DNA of 64,000 nt from Euonymus europaeus (GCA_963580455.1 OY756961.1:13249001-13313000), one strand, 5' to 3'. Shown: positions 22,201 through 36,389, counted from the stretch's first letter. Notes: generated from the letters alone by a model not told the origin. Made by a program: numbers and translations.

Positions 22201-24279
22201 AAGCTTATACTCGTAAAATTTGACATAGAAGAACAATAAAAATTGTACACCGAGCAACTTTGATGATCCAAAGTCGCTCAACACTCTCTATTGAAGAGCT
22301 TTTAACGGTTTGTCCATTTGTCATAGAAAGTTGGTGTTTTGGCATCAAAATAATGTAGGAAGCTTATACTCGTAAAAGTTGACAAAGAAGAACAATAAAA
22401 AGTATATCCCGTGCAACTTTGATAGTCCGAAGTTGCTCAACTCTCTCTATGGAGGAGCTTTTAACGGTTTTGTCTATTTGTCATAGAAAGTAGGTGTTTT
22501 GGCATCGAAATAATCTTGGAAGCTTATACTCGTAAAATTTGATGTAGAAGAACAATAAAAAGTCTATCCCGAGCAACTTTGATAGTCCGAAGTTGCTCAA
22601 CTCTCTCTATGGAGGAGCTTTTAACGGTTTTGTCCATTTGTCATAGAAAGTTGGTGTTTTGGCATCCATATAATGTAGGAAGCTTATACTCGTAAAATTT
22701 GACATAGAAGAACAATAAAAAGTCTATCCCGAGCAACTTTCATAGTCCGAAGTTGCTCAACTCTCTCTAAGGAGGAGCTTTTAACGGTTTTGTCCATTTG
22801 TCATAGAAAGTTGGTGTTTTGGCATCAATATAATGTAGGAAGCTTATACTCGTAAAATTTCACATAGAAGAACAATAAAAAGTCTATCCCGAGCAACTTT
22901 GATAGTTCGGAGTTGCTCAACTCTTTCTATGGAGGAGCTTTTAACTGTTTTGTCCATTTGTCAAAGAAAGTTGGTGTTTTAGCATCGAAATAATCTAGGA
23001 AGCTTATACTCATAAAATTTGACATATAGGAACAATAAAAAGTGTACACCGAGCAACTTTGATGGTCCGAAGTTGCTCAACTCTCTTTATGGAGGAGCTT
23101 TTAACGGTTTTCTTCATTTGTCATAGAAAGTTGGTGTTTTGGCATCGAAATAATCTTGGAAGCTTATACTCGTAAAACTTGAAATAGAAGAACAAGAAAA
23201 AGTCTATCCCGAGAACCTTTGATAGTTCGGAGTTGCTCAACTCTCTCTATGGAAGAGCTTTTAACAGTTTTATCTATTTGTCATAGAAAGTTGGTGTTTT
23301 GGCATCGAAATAATGTAGGAAGCTTATACTCGTAAAAGTTGACAAAGAAGAACAAAAAAAATTATATACCGAGCAACTTTGATAGTCCGAAGTTGCTCAA
23401 CTCTCTCTATGGAGGAGCTTTTAACGGTTTTGTCTATTGGTCATAGAAAGTTGGTGTTTTGGCATCGAAATAATCTAGGAAGCTTATACTCGTAAAACTT
23501 GACATAGAAAAACAATAAAAAGTCTATCCCGAGCAACTTTGATAGTCCGCAGTTGCTCAACTCTCTCTATGGAGGAGCTTTTAACGGTTTTGTCTATTTG
23601 TCATAGAAAGTTGGTGTTTTGGCATCGAAATAATCTAGAAAGCTTATACTCGTAAAATTTGATGTAGAAGAACAATAAAAAGTCTATCCCGAGCAACTTT
23701 CATAGTCCGAAGTTGCTCAACTCTCTCTATGGAGGAGCTTTTAACGGTTTTGTCCATTTGTAATAGAAAGTTGTTTGTTTGGCATCAATATAATGTAGGA
23801 AGCTTATACTCGTAAAATTTCACATAGAAGAACAATAAAAAGTCTATCCCGAGCAACTTTCATAGTCCGAAGTTGCTCAACTCTCTCTATGGAGGAGCTT
23901 TTAACGGTTTTTTCCATTTGTCAAAGAAAGTTGGTGTTTTAGCATCGAAATAATCTAGGAAGCTTATACTCATAAAATTTGACATATAGGAACAATAAAA
24001 AGTGTACACCGAGCAACTTTGATGGTCCGAAGTTGCTCAACTCTCTCTATAGAGGAGCTTTTAACGGTTTTCTTCATTTGTCATAGAAAGTTGGTGTTTT
24101 GGCATCGAAATAATCTAGGAAGCTTATACTCGTAAAACTTGAAATAGAAGAACAAGAAAAAGTCTATCCCGAGAACCTTTGATAATTCGGAGTTGCTCAA
24201 CTCTCTCTATGGAGGAGCTTTTAACGGTTTTATATATTTGTCATAGAAAGTTGGTGTTTTGGCATCGAAATAATGTAGG
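22201..24279. repeat. 13-monomer HOR, unit 2
   Basis: A 2079-bp copy of 20122-22200 with the same 13 classes in the same order and the same 159-bp D monomer. Private differences include GGAAGAGCTTTTAACAG near 23251 and GTTGTTTGTTTGG near 23769. Confidence 0.92.
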
Positions 24280-25840
24280 AAGCTTATACTCGTAAAATTT
24301 GACATAGAAGAACAATAAAAATTGTACACCGAGCAACTTTGATGATCCAAAGTCGCTCAACACTCTCTATTGAAGAGCTTTTAACGGTTTGTCCATTTGT
24401 CATAGAAAGTTGGTGTTTTGGCATCAAAATAATGTAGGAAGCTTATACTCGTAAAAGTTGACAAAGAAGAACAATAAAAAGTATATCCCGTGCAACTTTG
24501 ATAATCCGAAGTTGCTCAACTCTCTCTATGGAGGAGCTTTTAACGGTTTTGTCTATTTGTCATAGAAAGTAGGTGTTTTGGCATCGAAATAATCTTGGAA
24601 GCTTATACTCGTAAAATTTGATGTAGAAGAACAATAAAAAGTCTATCCCGAGCAACTTTGATAGTCCGAAGTTGCTCAACTCTCTCTATGGAGGAGCTTT
24701 TAACGGTTTTGTCCATTTGTCATAGAAAGTTGGTGTTTTGGCATCCATATAATGTAGGAAGCTTATACTCGTAAAATTTGACATAGAAGAACAATAAAAA
24801 GTCTATCCCGAGCAACTTTCATAGTCCGAAGTTGCTCAACTCTCTCTAAGGAGGAGCTTTTAACGGTTTTGTCCATTTGTCATAGAAAGTTGGTGTTTTG
24901 GCATCAATATAATGTAGGAAGCTTATACTCGTAAAATTTCACATAGAAGAACAATAAAAAGTCTATCCCGAGCAACTTTGATAGTTCGGAGTTGCTCAAC
25001 TCTTTCTATGGAGGAGCTTTTAACTGTTTTGTCCATTTGTCAAAGAAAGTTGGTGTTTTAGCATCGAAATAATCTAGAAAGCTTATACTCATAAAATTTG
25101 ACATATAGGAACAATAAAAAGTGTACACCGAGCAACTTTGATGGTCCGAAGTTGCTCAACTCTCTTTATGGAGGAGCTTTTAACGGTTTTCTTAATTTGT
25201 CATAGAAAGTTGGTGTTTTGGCATCGAAATAATCTTGGAAGCTTATACTCGTAAAACTTGAAATAGAAGAACAAGAAAAAGTCTATCCCGAGAACCTTTG
25301 ATAGTTCGGAGTTGCTCAACTCTCTCTATGGAGGAGCTTTTAACGGTTTTATCTATTTGTCATAGAAAGTTGGTGTTTTGGCATCGAAATAATGTAGGAA
25401 GCTTATACTCGTAAAAGTTGACAAAGAAGAACAAAAAAAATTATATACCGAGCAACTTTGATAGTCCGAAGTTGCTCAACTCTCTCTATGGAGGAGCTTT
25501 TAACGGTTTTGTCTATTGGTCATAGAAAGTTGGTGTTTTGGCATCGAAATAATCTAGGAAGCTTATACTCGTAAAACTCGACATAGAAGAACAATAAAAA
25601 GTCTATCCCGAGCAACTTTGATAGTCCGCAGTTGATCAACTCTCTCTATGGAGGAGCTTTTAACGGTTTTGTCTATTTGTCATAGAAAGTTGGTGTTTTG
25701 GCATCGAAATAATCTAGGAAGCTTATACTCGTAAAATTTGATGTAGAAGAACAATAAAAAGTCTATCCCGAGCAACTTTCATAGTCCGAAGTTGCTCAAC
25801 TCTCTCTATGGAGGAGCTTTTAACGGTTTTGTCCATTTGT
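24280..25840. repeat. 13-monomer HOR, unit 3, ending in a chimeric monomer
   Basis: This unit follows the order D, T, V, M, C', G, E, K, P, V2. The last monomer (25719-25878) starts as V2 (TTTGATGTAG) but ends as C (CAAAGAAAG, TTTTAGCATCG) and runs into G at 25879. One monomer is therefore lost through a V2/C fusion. Beyond it the regular order dissolves. Confidence 0.82.
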
Positions 25841-26560
25841 CAAAGAAAGTTGGTGTTTTAGCATCGAAATAATCTAGGAAGCTTATACTCGTAAAATTTG
25901 ACATATAGGAACAATAAAAAGTGTACACCGAGCAACTTTGATGGTCCGAAGTTGCTCAACTCTCTTTATGGAGGAGCTTTTAACGGTTTTCTTCATTTGT
26001 CATAGAAAGTTGGTGTTTTGACATCGAAATAATCTTGGAAGCTTATACTCGTAAAATTTGATGTAGAAGAACAATAAAAAGTCTATCCCGAGCAACTTTG
26101 ATGGTCCGAAGTTACTCAACTCTCTCTATGGAGAAGCTTTTAACGGTTTTGTCCATTTGTCATAGAAAGTTGGTGTTTTGGCATCCATATAATGTAGGAA
26201 GCTTATACTCGTAAAATTTGACATAGATGAACAATAAAAAGTCTTTCCCGAGCAACTTTCATAGTCCGAAGTTGCTCAACTCTCTCTAAGGAGGAGCTTT
26301 TAACGATTTTGTCCATTTGTCATAGAAAGTTGGTGTTTTGGCATCAATATAATGTAGGAAGCTTATACTCGTAAAATTTCACATAGAAGAACAATAAAAA
26401 GTCTATACTGAGCAACTTTCATAGTCCGAAGTTGCTCAACTCTCTCTATGGAGGAGCTTTTAACGGTTTTGTCCATTTGTCATAGAAAGTTGGTGTTTTG
26501 GCATCAATATAATGTACGAAGCTTATACTCGTAAAATTTGACATAGAAGAACAATAAAAA
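25841..26560. repeat. Transition zone of shuffled monomers
   Basis: This stretch holds about four and a half monomers whose class order matches no tandem unit in the window. The G monomer at 25879 has CTCGTAAAATTTGACATATAGG, a mixture of the usual left part and the G marker. The next, a V monomer at 26039, has a G-type loop TGATGGTCCG and GTTACTCAAC. It separates the left domain (9-, 13- and 16-monomer units) from the right domain, which uses other variants. Confidence 0.75.
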
Positions 26561-26564
26561 GTCT

Positions 26565-29020
26565 ATCCCGAGCAACTTTGATAGTCCGCAGTTGCTCAAC
26601 TCTCTCTATGGAGGAGCTTTTAACGGTTTTGTCCATTTGTCATAGAAAGTTGGTGTTTTGGCATCCATATAATGTAGGAAGCTTATACTCGTAAAATTTC
26701 ACATAGAACAACAATAAAAAGTCTATCCCGAGCAACTTTCACAGTCCGAAGTTGCTCAACTCTCTCTATGGAGGAGCTTTTAACGGTTTTGTCCATTTGT
26801 CAAAGAAAGTTGGTGTTTTAGCATCGAAATAACCTAGGAAGCTTATACTCATAAAATTTGACATATAGGAACAATAAAAAGTGTACACCGAGCAACTTTG
26901 ATGGTCCGAAGTTGCTCAACTCTCTCTATGGAGGAGCTTTTAACGGTTTTCTTCATTTGTCATAGAAAGTTGGTGTTTTGGCATCGTAATAATCTAGGAA
27001 GCTTATACACGTAAAACTCGAAATAGAAGAACAAGAAAAAGTCTATCCCGAGAACCTTTGATAATTCGGAGTTGCTCAGCTCTCTCTATGGGGGAGCTTT
27101 TAACGGTTTTATCTATTTGTCATAGAAAGTTGGTGTTTTGGCATCGAAATAATGTAGGAAGCTTATACTCGTAAAATTTGACATAGAAGAACAATAAAAA
27201 TTGTACACCGAGCAACTTTGATGATCCAAAGTCGCTCAACACTCTCTATTGAAGAGCTTTTAACGGTTTTGTCCATTTGTCATAGAAAGTTGGTGTTTTG
27301 GCATCAAAATAATTTAGGAAGCTTATACTCGTAAAAGTTAACAAAGAAGAACAAAAAAAATTATATACCGAGCAACTTTGATAGTCCGAAGTTGATCAAC
27401 TCTCTCTATGGAGGAGCTTTTAACGGTTTTGTCTATTGGTCAGAGAAAGTTGGTGTTTTGTCATCGAAATAATCTAGGAAGCTTATACTCGTAAAACTTG
27501 ACATAGAAGAACAATAAAAAGTCTATCCCGAGCAACTTTGATAGTCCGCAGTTGCTCAACTCTCTCTATGGAGAAGCTTTTAACGGTTTTGTCTATTTGT
27601 CATAGAAAGTTGGTGTTTTGGCATCGAAATAATCTAGGAAGCTTATACTCGTAAAACTTGACATAGAAGAACAATAAAAATTGTACACCGAGCAACTTTG
27701 ATGATCCAAAGTCGCTCAACACTCTCTATTGAGGAGCTTTTAACGGTTTTCTTCATTTGTCATAGAAAGTTGGTGTTTTGGCATCGAAATAATCTTGGAA
27801 GCTTATACTCGTAAAACTTGAAATAGAAGAACAAGAAAAAGTCTATCCCGAGAACCTTTGATAGTTCGGAGTTGCTCAACTCTCTCTATGGAGGAGCTTT
27901 TAACGGTTTTATCTATTTGTCATAGAAAGTTGGTGTTTTGGCATCGAAATAATGTAGGAAGCTTATATTCGTAAAAGTTGACAAAGAAGAACAAAAAAAA
28001 TTATATACCGAGCAACTTTGATAGTCCGAAGTTGCTCAACTCTCTCTATGGAGGAGCTTTTAACGGTTTTGTCTATTGGTCATAGAAAGTTGGTGTTTTG
28101 GCATCGAAATAATCTAGGAAGCTTATACTCGTAAAACATGACATAGAAGAACAATAAAAAGTCTATCCCGAGCAACTTTGATAGTCCGCAGTTGCTCAAC
28201 TCTCTCTATGGAGGGGCTTTTAACGGTTTTGTCTATTTGTCATAGAAAGTTGGTGTTTTGGTATCGAAATAATGTAGGAAGCTTATAATCGTAAAAGTTG
28301 ACAAAAAAGAACAAAAAAAATTATATACCGAGCAACTTTGATGGTCCGAAGTTGCTCAACTCTCTCTATGGAGGAGCTTTTAACGGTTTTGTCTATTGGT
28401 CATAGAAAGTTGGTGTTTTGGCATCAATATAATGTAGGAAGCCTATACTCGTAAAATTTCACATAGAATAACAATAAAAAGTCTATCCCGACCAACTTTC
28501 ATAGTCCGAAGTTGCTAAACTCTCTCTATGGAGGAGCTTTTAACGGTTTTGTCCATTTGGCATAGAAAGTTGGTGTTTTGGCATCGAAATAATCTAGGAA
28601 GCTTATACTCGTAAAATTTGATGTAGAAGAACAATAAAAAGTCTATCCCGAGCAACTTTCATAGTCCGAAGTTGCTCAACTCTCTCTATGGAGGAGCTTT
28701 TAACGGTTTTGTCCATTTGTCATAGAAAGTTGGTGTTTTGGCATCCATATAATGTAGGAAGCTTATACTCGTAAAATTTAACATAGAAGAACAATAAAAA
28801 GTCTATCCCGAGCAACTTTCATAGTCCGAAGTTGCTCAACTCTCTCTAAGGAGGAGCTTTTAACGGTTTTGTCCATTTGTCATAGAAAGTTGGTGTTTTG
28901 GCATCAATATAATGTAGGAAGCTTTTACTCGTAAAATTTCACATAGAAGAACAATAAAAAGTCTATCCTGAGCAACTTTCATAGTCCGAAGTTGCTCAAC
29001 TCTCTCTATGGAGGAGCTTT
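26565..29020. repeat. 27-monomer period, copy A of the repeated segment
   Basis: This segment returns at +4320 bp. Rare markers in both copies are AGAACAACAATAAAAAG (26705 and 31025), CATCGTAATAATCTAG (26982 and 31302), a D-left/G-right hybrid (TATTGAGGAGC with CTTCATTTG near 27730 and 32050) and GGTATCGAAATAATG (28260 and 32580). It includes D, K, P, E, V and M monomers in an order not seen left of 25.8 kb. Confidence 0.85.
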
Positions 29021-30884
29021 TAACGGTTTTGTCCATTTGTCATAGAAAGTTGGTGTTTTGGCATCAATATAATGTAGGAAGCTTATACTCGTAAAATTTG
29101 ACATAGAAGAACAATAAAAAGTCTATCCCGAGCAACTTTAATAGTCCGCAGTTGCTCAACTCTCTCTATGGAGGAGCTTTTAACGGTTTTGTCCATTTGT
29201 CATAGAAAGTTGGTGTTTTGGCATCAATATAATCTAGGAAGCTTATACTCGTAAAATTTCACATAGAAGAACAATAAAAAGTCTATCCCGAGCAACTTTC
29301 ACAGTCCGAAGTTGCTCAACTCTCTCTATGGAGGAGCTTTTAACGGTTTTGTCCATTTGTCAAAGAAAGTTGGTGTTTTAGCATCGAATTAATCTAGGAA
29401 GCTTATACTCATAAAATTTGACATATAGGAACAATAAAAAGTGTACACCGAGCAACTTTGATGGTCCGAAGTTGCTCAACTCTCTCTATGGAGGAGCTTT
29501 TAACGGTTTTCTTCATTGGTCATAGAAAGTTGGTGTTTTGGCATCGAAATAATCTAGGAAGCTTATACTCGTAAAACTTGACATAGAAGAACAATAAAAA
29601 GTCTATCCCGAGCAACTTTGATAGTCCGCAGTTGCTCAACTCTCTCTATGGAGGGGCTTTTAACGGTTTTGTCTATTTGTCATAGAAAGTTGGTGTTTTG
29701 GCATCGAAATAATCTAGGAAGCTTATACTCGTAAAATTTGATGTAGAAGAACAATAAAAAGTCTATCCCGAGCAACTTTCATAGTCCGAAGTTGCTCAAC
29801 TCTCTCTATGGAGGAGCTTTTAACGGTTTTGTCCATTTGTCATAGAAAGTTGGTGTTTTGGCATCCATATAATGTAGGAAGCTTATACTCGTAAAATTTG
29901 ACATAGAAGAACAATAAAAAGTCTATCCCGAGCAACTTTCATAGTCCGAAGTTGCTCAACTCTCTCTATAGAGGAGCTTTTAACGGTTTTCTTCATTTGT
30001 CATAGAAAGTTGGTGTTTTGGCATCGTAATAATCTAGGAAGCTTATACTCGTAAAACTCGAAATAGAAGAACAAGAAAAAGTCTATCCCGAGAACCTTTG
30101 ATAATTCGGAGTTGCTCAGCTCTCTCTATGGGGGAGCTTTTAACGGTTTTATCTATTTGTCATAGAAAGTTGGTGTTTTGGAATCGAAATAATGTAGGAA
30201 GCTTATACTCGTAAAATTTGACATATAGGAACAATAAAAAGTGTACACCGAGCAACTTTGATGGTCCGAAGTTGCTCAACTCTCTCTATGGAGGAGCTTT
30301 TTACGGTTTTCTTTATTTTTCATAGAAAGTTGTTGTTTTGGCATCGAAATAATTTTGGAAGCTTATACTCGTAAAACTTGAAATAGAAGAACAAGAAAAA
30401 GTCTATCCCGAGAACCTTTGATAGTTCGGAGTGCTCAACTCTCTCTATGGAGGAGCTTTTAACGGTTTTATCTATTTGTCATAGAAAGTTGGTGTTTTGG
30501 CATCGAAATAATGTAGGAAGCTTATAATCGTAAAAGTTGACAAAGAAGAACAAAAAAAATTATATACCGAGCAACTTTGATAGTCCGAAGTTGCTCAACT
30601 CTCTCTATGGAGGAGCTTTTAACGGTTTTGTCTATTGGTCATAGAAATTTGGTGTTTTGGCATCAATATAATGTAGGAAGCTTATACTCGTAAAATTTCA
30701 CATAGAAGAACAATAAAAAGTCTATCCCGAGCAACTTTCATAGTCCGAAGTTGCTCAACTCTCTCTATGGAGGAGCTTTTAACGGTTTTGTCCATTTGTC
30801 ATAGAAAGTTGGTGTTTTGGCATCGAAATAATCTAGGAAGCTTATACTCGTAAAATTTGATGTAGAAGAACAATAAAAAGTCTA
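29021..30884. repeat. Remaining part of the 27-monomer unit
   Basis: These monomers complete the 4320-bp interval between copies A and B. P, V, C, G and E classes occur in mixed order. The E-like monomer near 30060 (AAAACTCGAAATAG, GATAATTCGG) resembles the one near 27010. A 2-bp deletion near 30430 (CGGAGTGCTCAAC) disrupts the right dyad arm in one E monomer. Confidence 0.72.
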
Positions 30885-33340
30885 TCCCGAGCAACTTTGA
30901 TAGTCCGCAGTTGCTCAACTCTCTCTATGGAGGAGCTTTTAACGGTTTTGTCCATTTGTCATAGAAAGTTGGTGTTTTGGCATCAATATAATGTAGGAAG
31001 CTTATACTCGTAAAATTTCACATAGAACAACAATAAAAAGTCTATCCCGAGCAACTTTCACAGTCCGAAGTTGCTCAACTCTCTCTATGGAGGAGCTTTT
31101 AACGGTTTTGTCCATTTGTTAAAGAAAGTTGGTGTTTTAGCATCGAAATAATCTAGGAAGCTTATACTCATAAAATTTGACATATAGGAACAATAAAAAG
31201 TGTACACCGAGCAACTTTGATGGTCCGAAGTTGCTCAACTCTCTCTATGGAGGAGCTTTTAACGGTTTTCTTCATTTGTCATAGAAAGTTGGTGTTTTGG
31301 CATCGTAATAATCTAGGAAGCTTATACTCGTAAAACTCGAAATAGAAGAACAAGAAAAAGTCTATCCCGAGAACCTTTGATAATTCGGAGTTGCTCAGCT
31401 CTCTCTATGGGGGAGCTTTTAACGGTTTTATCTATTTGTCATAGAAAGTTGGTGTTTTGGCATCGAAATAATGTAGGAAGCTTCTACTCGTAAAATTTGA
31501 CATAGAAGAACAATAAAAATTGTACACCGAGCAACTTTGATGATCCAAAGTCGCTCAACACTCTCTATTGAAGAGCTTTTAACGGTTTTGTCCATTTGTC
31601 ATAGAAAGTTGGTGTTTTGGCATCAAAATAATTTAGGAAGCTTATACTCGTAAAAGTTAACAAAGAAGAACAAAAAAAATTATATACCGAGCAACTTTGA
31701 TAGTCCGAAGTTGCTCAACTCTCTCTATGGAGGAGCTTTTAACGGTTTTGTCTATTGGTCAGAGAAAGTTGGTGTTTTGGCATCGAAATAATCTAGGAAG
31801 CTTATACTCGTAAAACTTGACATAGAAGAACAATAAAAAGTCTATCCCGAGCAACTTTGATAGTCCGCAGTTGCTCAACTCTCTCTATGGAGAAGCTTTT
31901 AACGGTTTTGTCTATTTGTCATAGAAAGTTGGTGTTTTGGCATCGAAATAATCTAGGAAGCTTATACTCGTAAAACTAGACATAGAAGAACAATAAAAAT
32001 TGTACACCGAGCAACTTTGATGATCCAAAGTCGCTCAACACTCTCTATTGAGGAGCTTTTAACGGTTTTCTTCATTTGTCATAGAAAGTTGGTGTTTTGG
32101 CATCGAAATAATCTTGGAAGCTTATACTCGTAAAACTTGAAATAGAAGAACAAGAAAAAGTCTATCCCGAGAACCTTTGATAGTTCGGAGTTGCTCAACT
32201 CTCTCTATGGAGGAGCTTTTAACGGTTTTATCTATTTGTCATAGAAAGTTGGTGTTTTGGCATCGAAATAATGTAGGAAGCTTATACTCGTAAAAGTTGA
32301 CAAAGAAGAACAAAAAAAATTATATACCGAGCAACTTTGATAGTCCGAAGTTGCTCAACTCTCTCTATAGAGGAGCTTTTAACGGTTTTGTCTATTGGTC
32401 ATAGAAAGTTGGTGTTTTGGCATCGAAATAATCTAGGAAGCTTATACTCGTAAAACATGACATAGAAGAACAATAAAAAGTCTATCCCGAGCAACTTTGA
32501 TATTCCGCAGTTGCTCAACTCTCTCTATGGAGGGGCTTTTAACGGTTTTGTCTATTTGTCATAGAAAGTTGGTGTTTTGGTATCGAAATAATGTAGGAAG
32601 CTTATAATCGTAAAAGTTGACAAAAAAGAACAAAAAAAATTATATACCGAGCAACTTTGATGGTCCGAAGTTGCTCAACTCTCTCTATGGAGGAGCTTTT
32701 AACGGTTTTGTCTATTGGTCATAGAAAGTTGGTGTTTTGGCATCAATATAATGTAGGAAGCTTATACTCGTAAAATTTCACATAGAAGAACAATAAAAAG
32801 TCTATCCCGACCAACTTTCATAGTCCGAAGTTGCTCAACTCTCTCTATGGAGGAGCTTTTAACGGTTTTGTCCATTTGGCATAGAAAGTTGGTGTTTTGG
32901 CATCGAAATAATCTAGGAAGCTTATACTCGTAAAATTTGATGTAGAAGAACAATAAAAAGTCTATCCCGAGCAACTTTCATAGTCCGAAGTTGCTCAACT
33001 CTCTCTATGGAGGAGCTTTTAACGGTTTTGTCCATTTGTCATAGAAAGTTGGTGTTTTGGCATCCATATAATGTAGGAAGCTTATACTCGTAAAATTTAA
33101 CATAGAAGAACAATAAAAAGTCTATCCCGAGCAACTTTCATAGTCCGAAGTTGCTCAACTCTCTCTAAGGAGGAGCTTTTAACGGTTTTGTCCATTTGTC
33201 ATAGAAAGTTGGTGTTTTGGCATCAATATAATGTAGGAAGCTTATACTCGTAAAATTTCACATAGAAGAACAATAAAAAGTCTATCCTGAGCAACTTTCA
33301 TAGTCCGAAGTTGCTCAACTCTCACTATGGAGGAGCTTTT
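30885..33340. repeat. 27-monomer period, copy B of the repeated segment
   Basis: Copy of 26565-29020 at a spacing of 4320 bp, 27 monomers. Synchrony ends near 33340, where two extra monomers appear (CTCACTATGG, then a V monomer). After that the spacing to the first copy becomes 4640 bp (29 monomers) from about 33740 to 34150, shown by a P/C/G run matching 29100-29510. The unit therefore gained two monomers after duplication. Confidence 0.82.
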
Positions 33341-36300
33341 AACGGTTTTGTCTATTTGTCATAGAAAGTTGGTGTTTTGGCATCGAAATAATCTAGGAAG
33401 CTTATACTCGTAAAATTTGATGTAGAAGAACAATAAAAAGTCTATCCCGAGCAACTTTCATAGTCCGAAGTTGCTCAACTCTCTCTATGGAGGAGCTTTT
33501 AACGGTTTTGTCCATTTGTCATAGAAAGTTGGTGTTTTGGCCTCAATATAATGTAGGAAGCTTATTCTCGTAAAATTTCACATAGAAGAACAATAAAAAG
33601 TCTATCCTGAGCAACTTTCATAGTCCGAAGTTGCTCAACTCTCTCTATGGAGGAGCTTTTAACGGTTTTGTCCATTTGTCATAGAAAGTTGGTGTTTTGG
33701 CATCAATAAAATGTAGGAAGCTTATACTCGTAAAATTTGACATAGAAGAACAATAAAAAGTCTATCCCGAGCAACTTTGATAGTGCGCAGTTGCTCAACT
33801 CTCTCTATGGAGGAGCTTTTAACGGTTTTGTCCATTTGTCATAGAAAGTTGGTGTTTGGCATCAATATAATGTAGGAAGCTTATACTCGTAAAATTTCAC
33901 ATAGAAGAACAATAAAAAGTCTATCCCGAGCAACTTTCACAATCCGAAGTTGCTCAACTCTCTCTATGGAGGAGCTTTTAACGGTTTTGTCCATTTGTCA
34001 AAGAAAGTTGGTGTTTTAGCATCGAAATAATCTAGGAAGCTTATACTCATAAAATTTAACATATAGGAAGAATAAAAAGTGTACACCGAGCAACTTTGAT
34101 GGTCCGAAGTTGCTCAACTCTCTCCATGGAGGAGCTTTTAACGGTTTTCTTCATTTGTCATAGAAAGTTGGTGTTTTGGCATCGAAATAATCTAGGAAGC
34201 TTATACTCGTAAAACTCGAAATAGAAGAACAAGAAAAAGTCTATCCCGAGAACCTTTGATAGTTCGGAGTTGCTCAGCTCTCTCTATGGGGGAGCTTTTA
34301 ACGGTTTTATCTATTTGTCATAGAAAGTTGGTGTTTTGGCATCGAAATAATGTAGGAAGCTTATACTCCTAAAATTTGACATAGAAGAACAATAAAAATT
34401 GTACACCGAGCAACTTTGATGATCCAAAGTCGCTCAACACTCTCTATTGAAGAGCTTTTAACGGTTTTGTCCATTTGTCATAGAAAGTTGGTGTTTTGGC
34501 ATCAAAATAATGTAGGAAGCTTATACTCGTAAAAGTTGACAAAGAAGAACAAAAAAAATTATATACCGAGCAACTTTGATAGTCCGAAGTTGCTCAACTC
34601 TCTCTATGGAGGAGCTTTTAACGGTTTTGTCTATTGGTCAGAGAAAGTTGGTGTTTTGGCATCGAAATAATCTAGGAATCTTATACTCGTAAAACTTGAC
34701 ATAGAAGAACAATAAAAAGTCTATCCCGAGCAACTTTGATAGTCCGCAGTTGCTCAACTCTCTCTATGGAGAAGCTTTTAACGGTTTTGTCTATTTGTCA
34801 TAGAAAGTTGGTGTTTTGGCATCGAAATAATCTAGGAAGCTTATACTCGTAAAATTTGATGTAGAAGAACAATAAAAAGTCTATCCCAAGCAACTTTCAT
34901 AGTCCGAAGTTGCTCAACTCTCTCTATGGAGGAGCTTTTAACGGTTTTGTCCATTTGTCATAGAAAGTTGGTGTTTTGGCATCAAAATAATCTAGGAAGC
35001 TTATACTCGTAAAATTTGATGTAGAAGAACAATAAAAAGTCTATCCCGAGCAACTTTGATGGTCCGAAGTTGCTCAACTCTCTCTATGGAGGAGCTTTTA
35101 ACGGTTTTATCTATTTGTCATAGAAAGTTGGTGTTTTCGCATCGAAATAATGTAGGAAGTTTTTACTCGTAAAATTTGACATAGAAGAACAATAAAAATT
35201 GTACACCGAGCAACTTTGATGATCCAAAGTCGCTCAACACTCTCTATTGAAGAGCTTTTAACGGTTTTGTCCATTTTTCATAGAAAGTTGGTGTTTTGGC
35301 ATCAAAATAATGTAGGAAGCTTATACTCGTAAAAGTTGACAAAGAAGAACAATAAAAAGTATATCCCGTGCAAATTTGATAGTCCGAAGTTGCTCAACTC
35401 TCTCTATGGAGGAGCTTTTAACGGTTTTGTCCATTTGTCATAGAAAGTTGGTGTTTTGGCATCGAAATAATGTAGGAAGCTTATACTCGTAAAAGTTACA
35501 AAGAAGAACAATAAAAAGTATATCCCGTGCAACTTTGATAGTCCGAAGTTGCTCAACTCTCTCTATGGAGGAGCTTTTAACGGTTTTGTCCATTTGTCAT
35601 TGAAAGTTGGTGTTTTGGCATCGAAATAATGTAGGAAGCTTATACTCGTAAACTTTGACGTAGAAGAACAATAAAAAGTCTATCCCTAGCAACTTTCATA
35701 GTCCGGAGTTGCTCAACTCTCTCTATGGAGGAGCTTTTAACGGTTTTGTCCATTTGTCATAGAAAGTTGGTGTTTTGGCATCAATATAATGTGGGAAGCT
35801 TATACTCGTAAAATTTGACATAGAAGGACAATAAAAAGTCTATCCCGAGCAACTTTCATAGTCCGAAGTTGCTCAACTCTCTCTATGGAAGAGCTTTTAA
35901 CGGTTTTGACCATTTGTCATAGAAAGTTGGTGTTTTGGCATCAATATAATGTGTGAAGCTTATACTCGTAAAATTTGACATAGAAGAACAATAAAAAGTC
36001 TATCCCGAGCAACTTTTATAGTCCGGAGTTGCTCAACTCTCTCTATGGAGGAACTTTTAACGGTTTTGTCCATTTGTCATAGAAAGTTGGTGTTTTGGCA
36101 TCAATATAATGTGTGAAGCATATACTCGTAAAATTTGACATAGAAGAACAATAAAAAGTCTATCCCGAGCAACTTTCATAATCCGAAGTTGCTCAACTCT
36201 CTCTAAGGAGGAGCTTTTAACGGTTTTGTCCATTTGTCATAGAAAGTTGGTGTTTTGGCATCAATATAATGTAGGAAGCTTATTCTCGTAAAATTTCACA

Positions 36301-36389
36301 TAGAAGAACAATAAAAAGTCTATCCTGAGCAACTTTCATAGTCCGAAGTTGCTCAACTCTCTCTATGGAGGAGCTTTTAACGGTTTTGT
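33341..36389. repeat. Mixed-order monomers with a 7-monomer spaced repeat
   Basis: The order follows no long unit. Recognisable pieces are P, C, G, E, D, K and P between 33740 and 34850, then V and D, then two adjacent T monomers at about 35322-35639 that look like a single-monomer duplication. A run starting CATTGAAAGTTGG near 35598 with TAAACTTTGACGTAG and TATCCCTAGC returns near 36718, 1120 bp (seven monomers) later. Single-base deletions are visible near 33857 (GGTGTTTGGC) and 35492 (AAAAGTTACAAAG). Confidence 0.75.
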
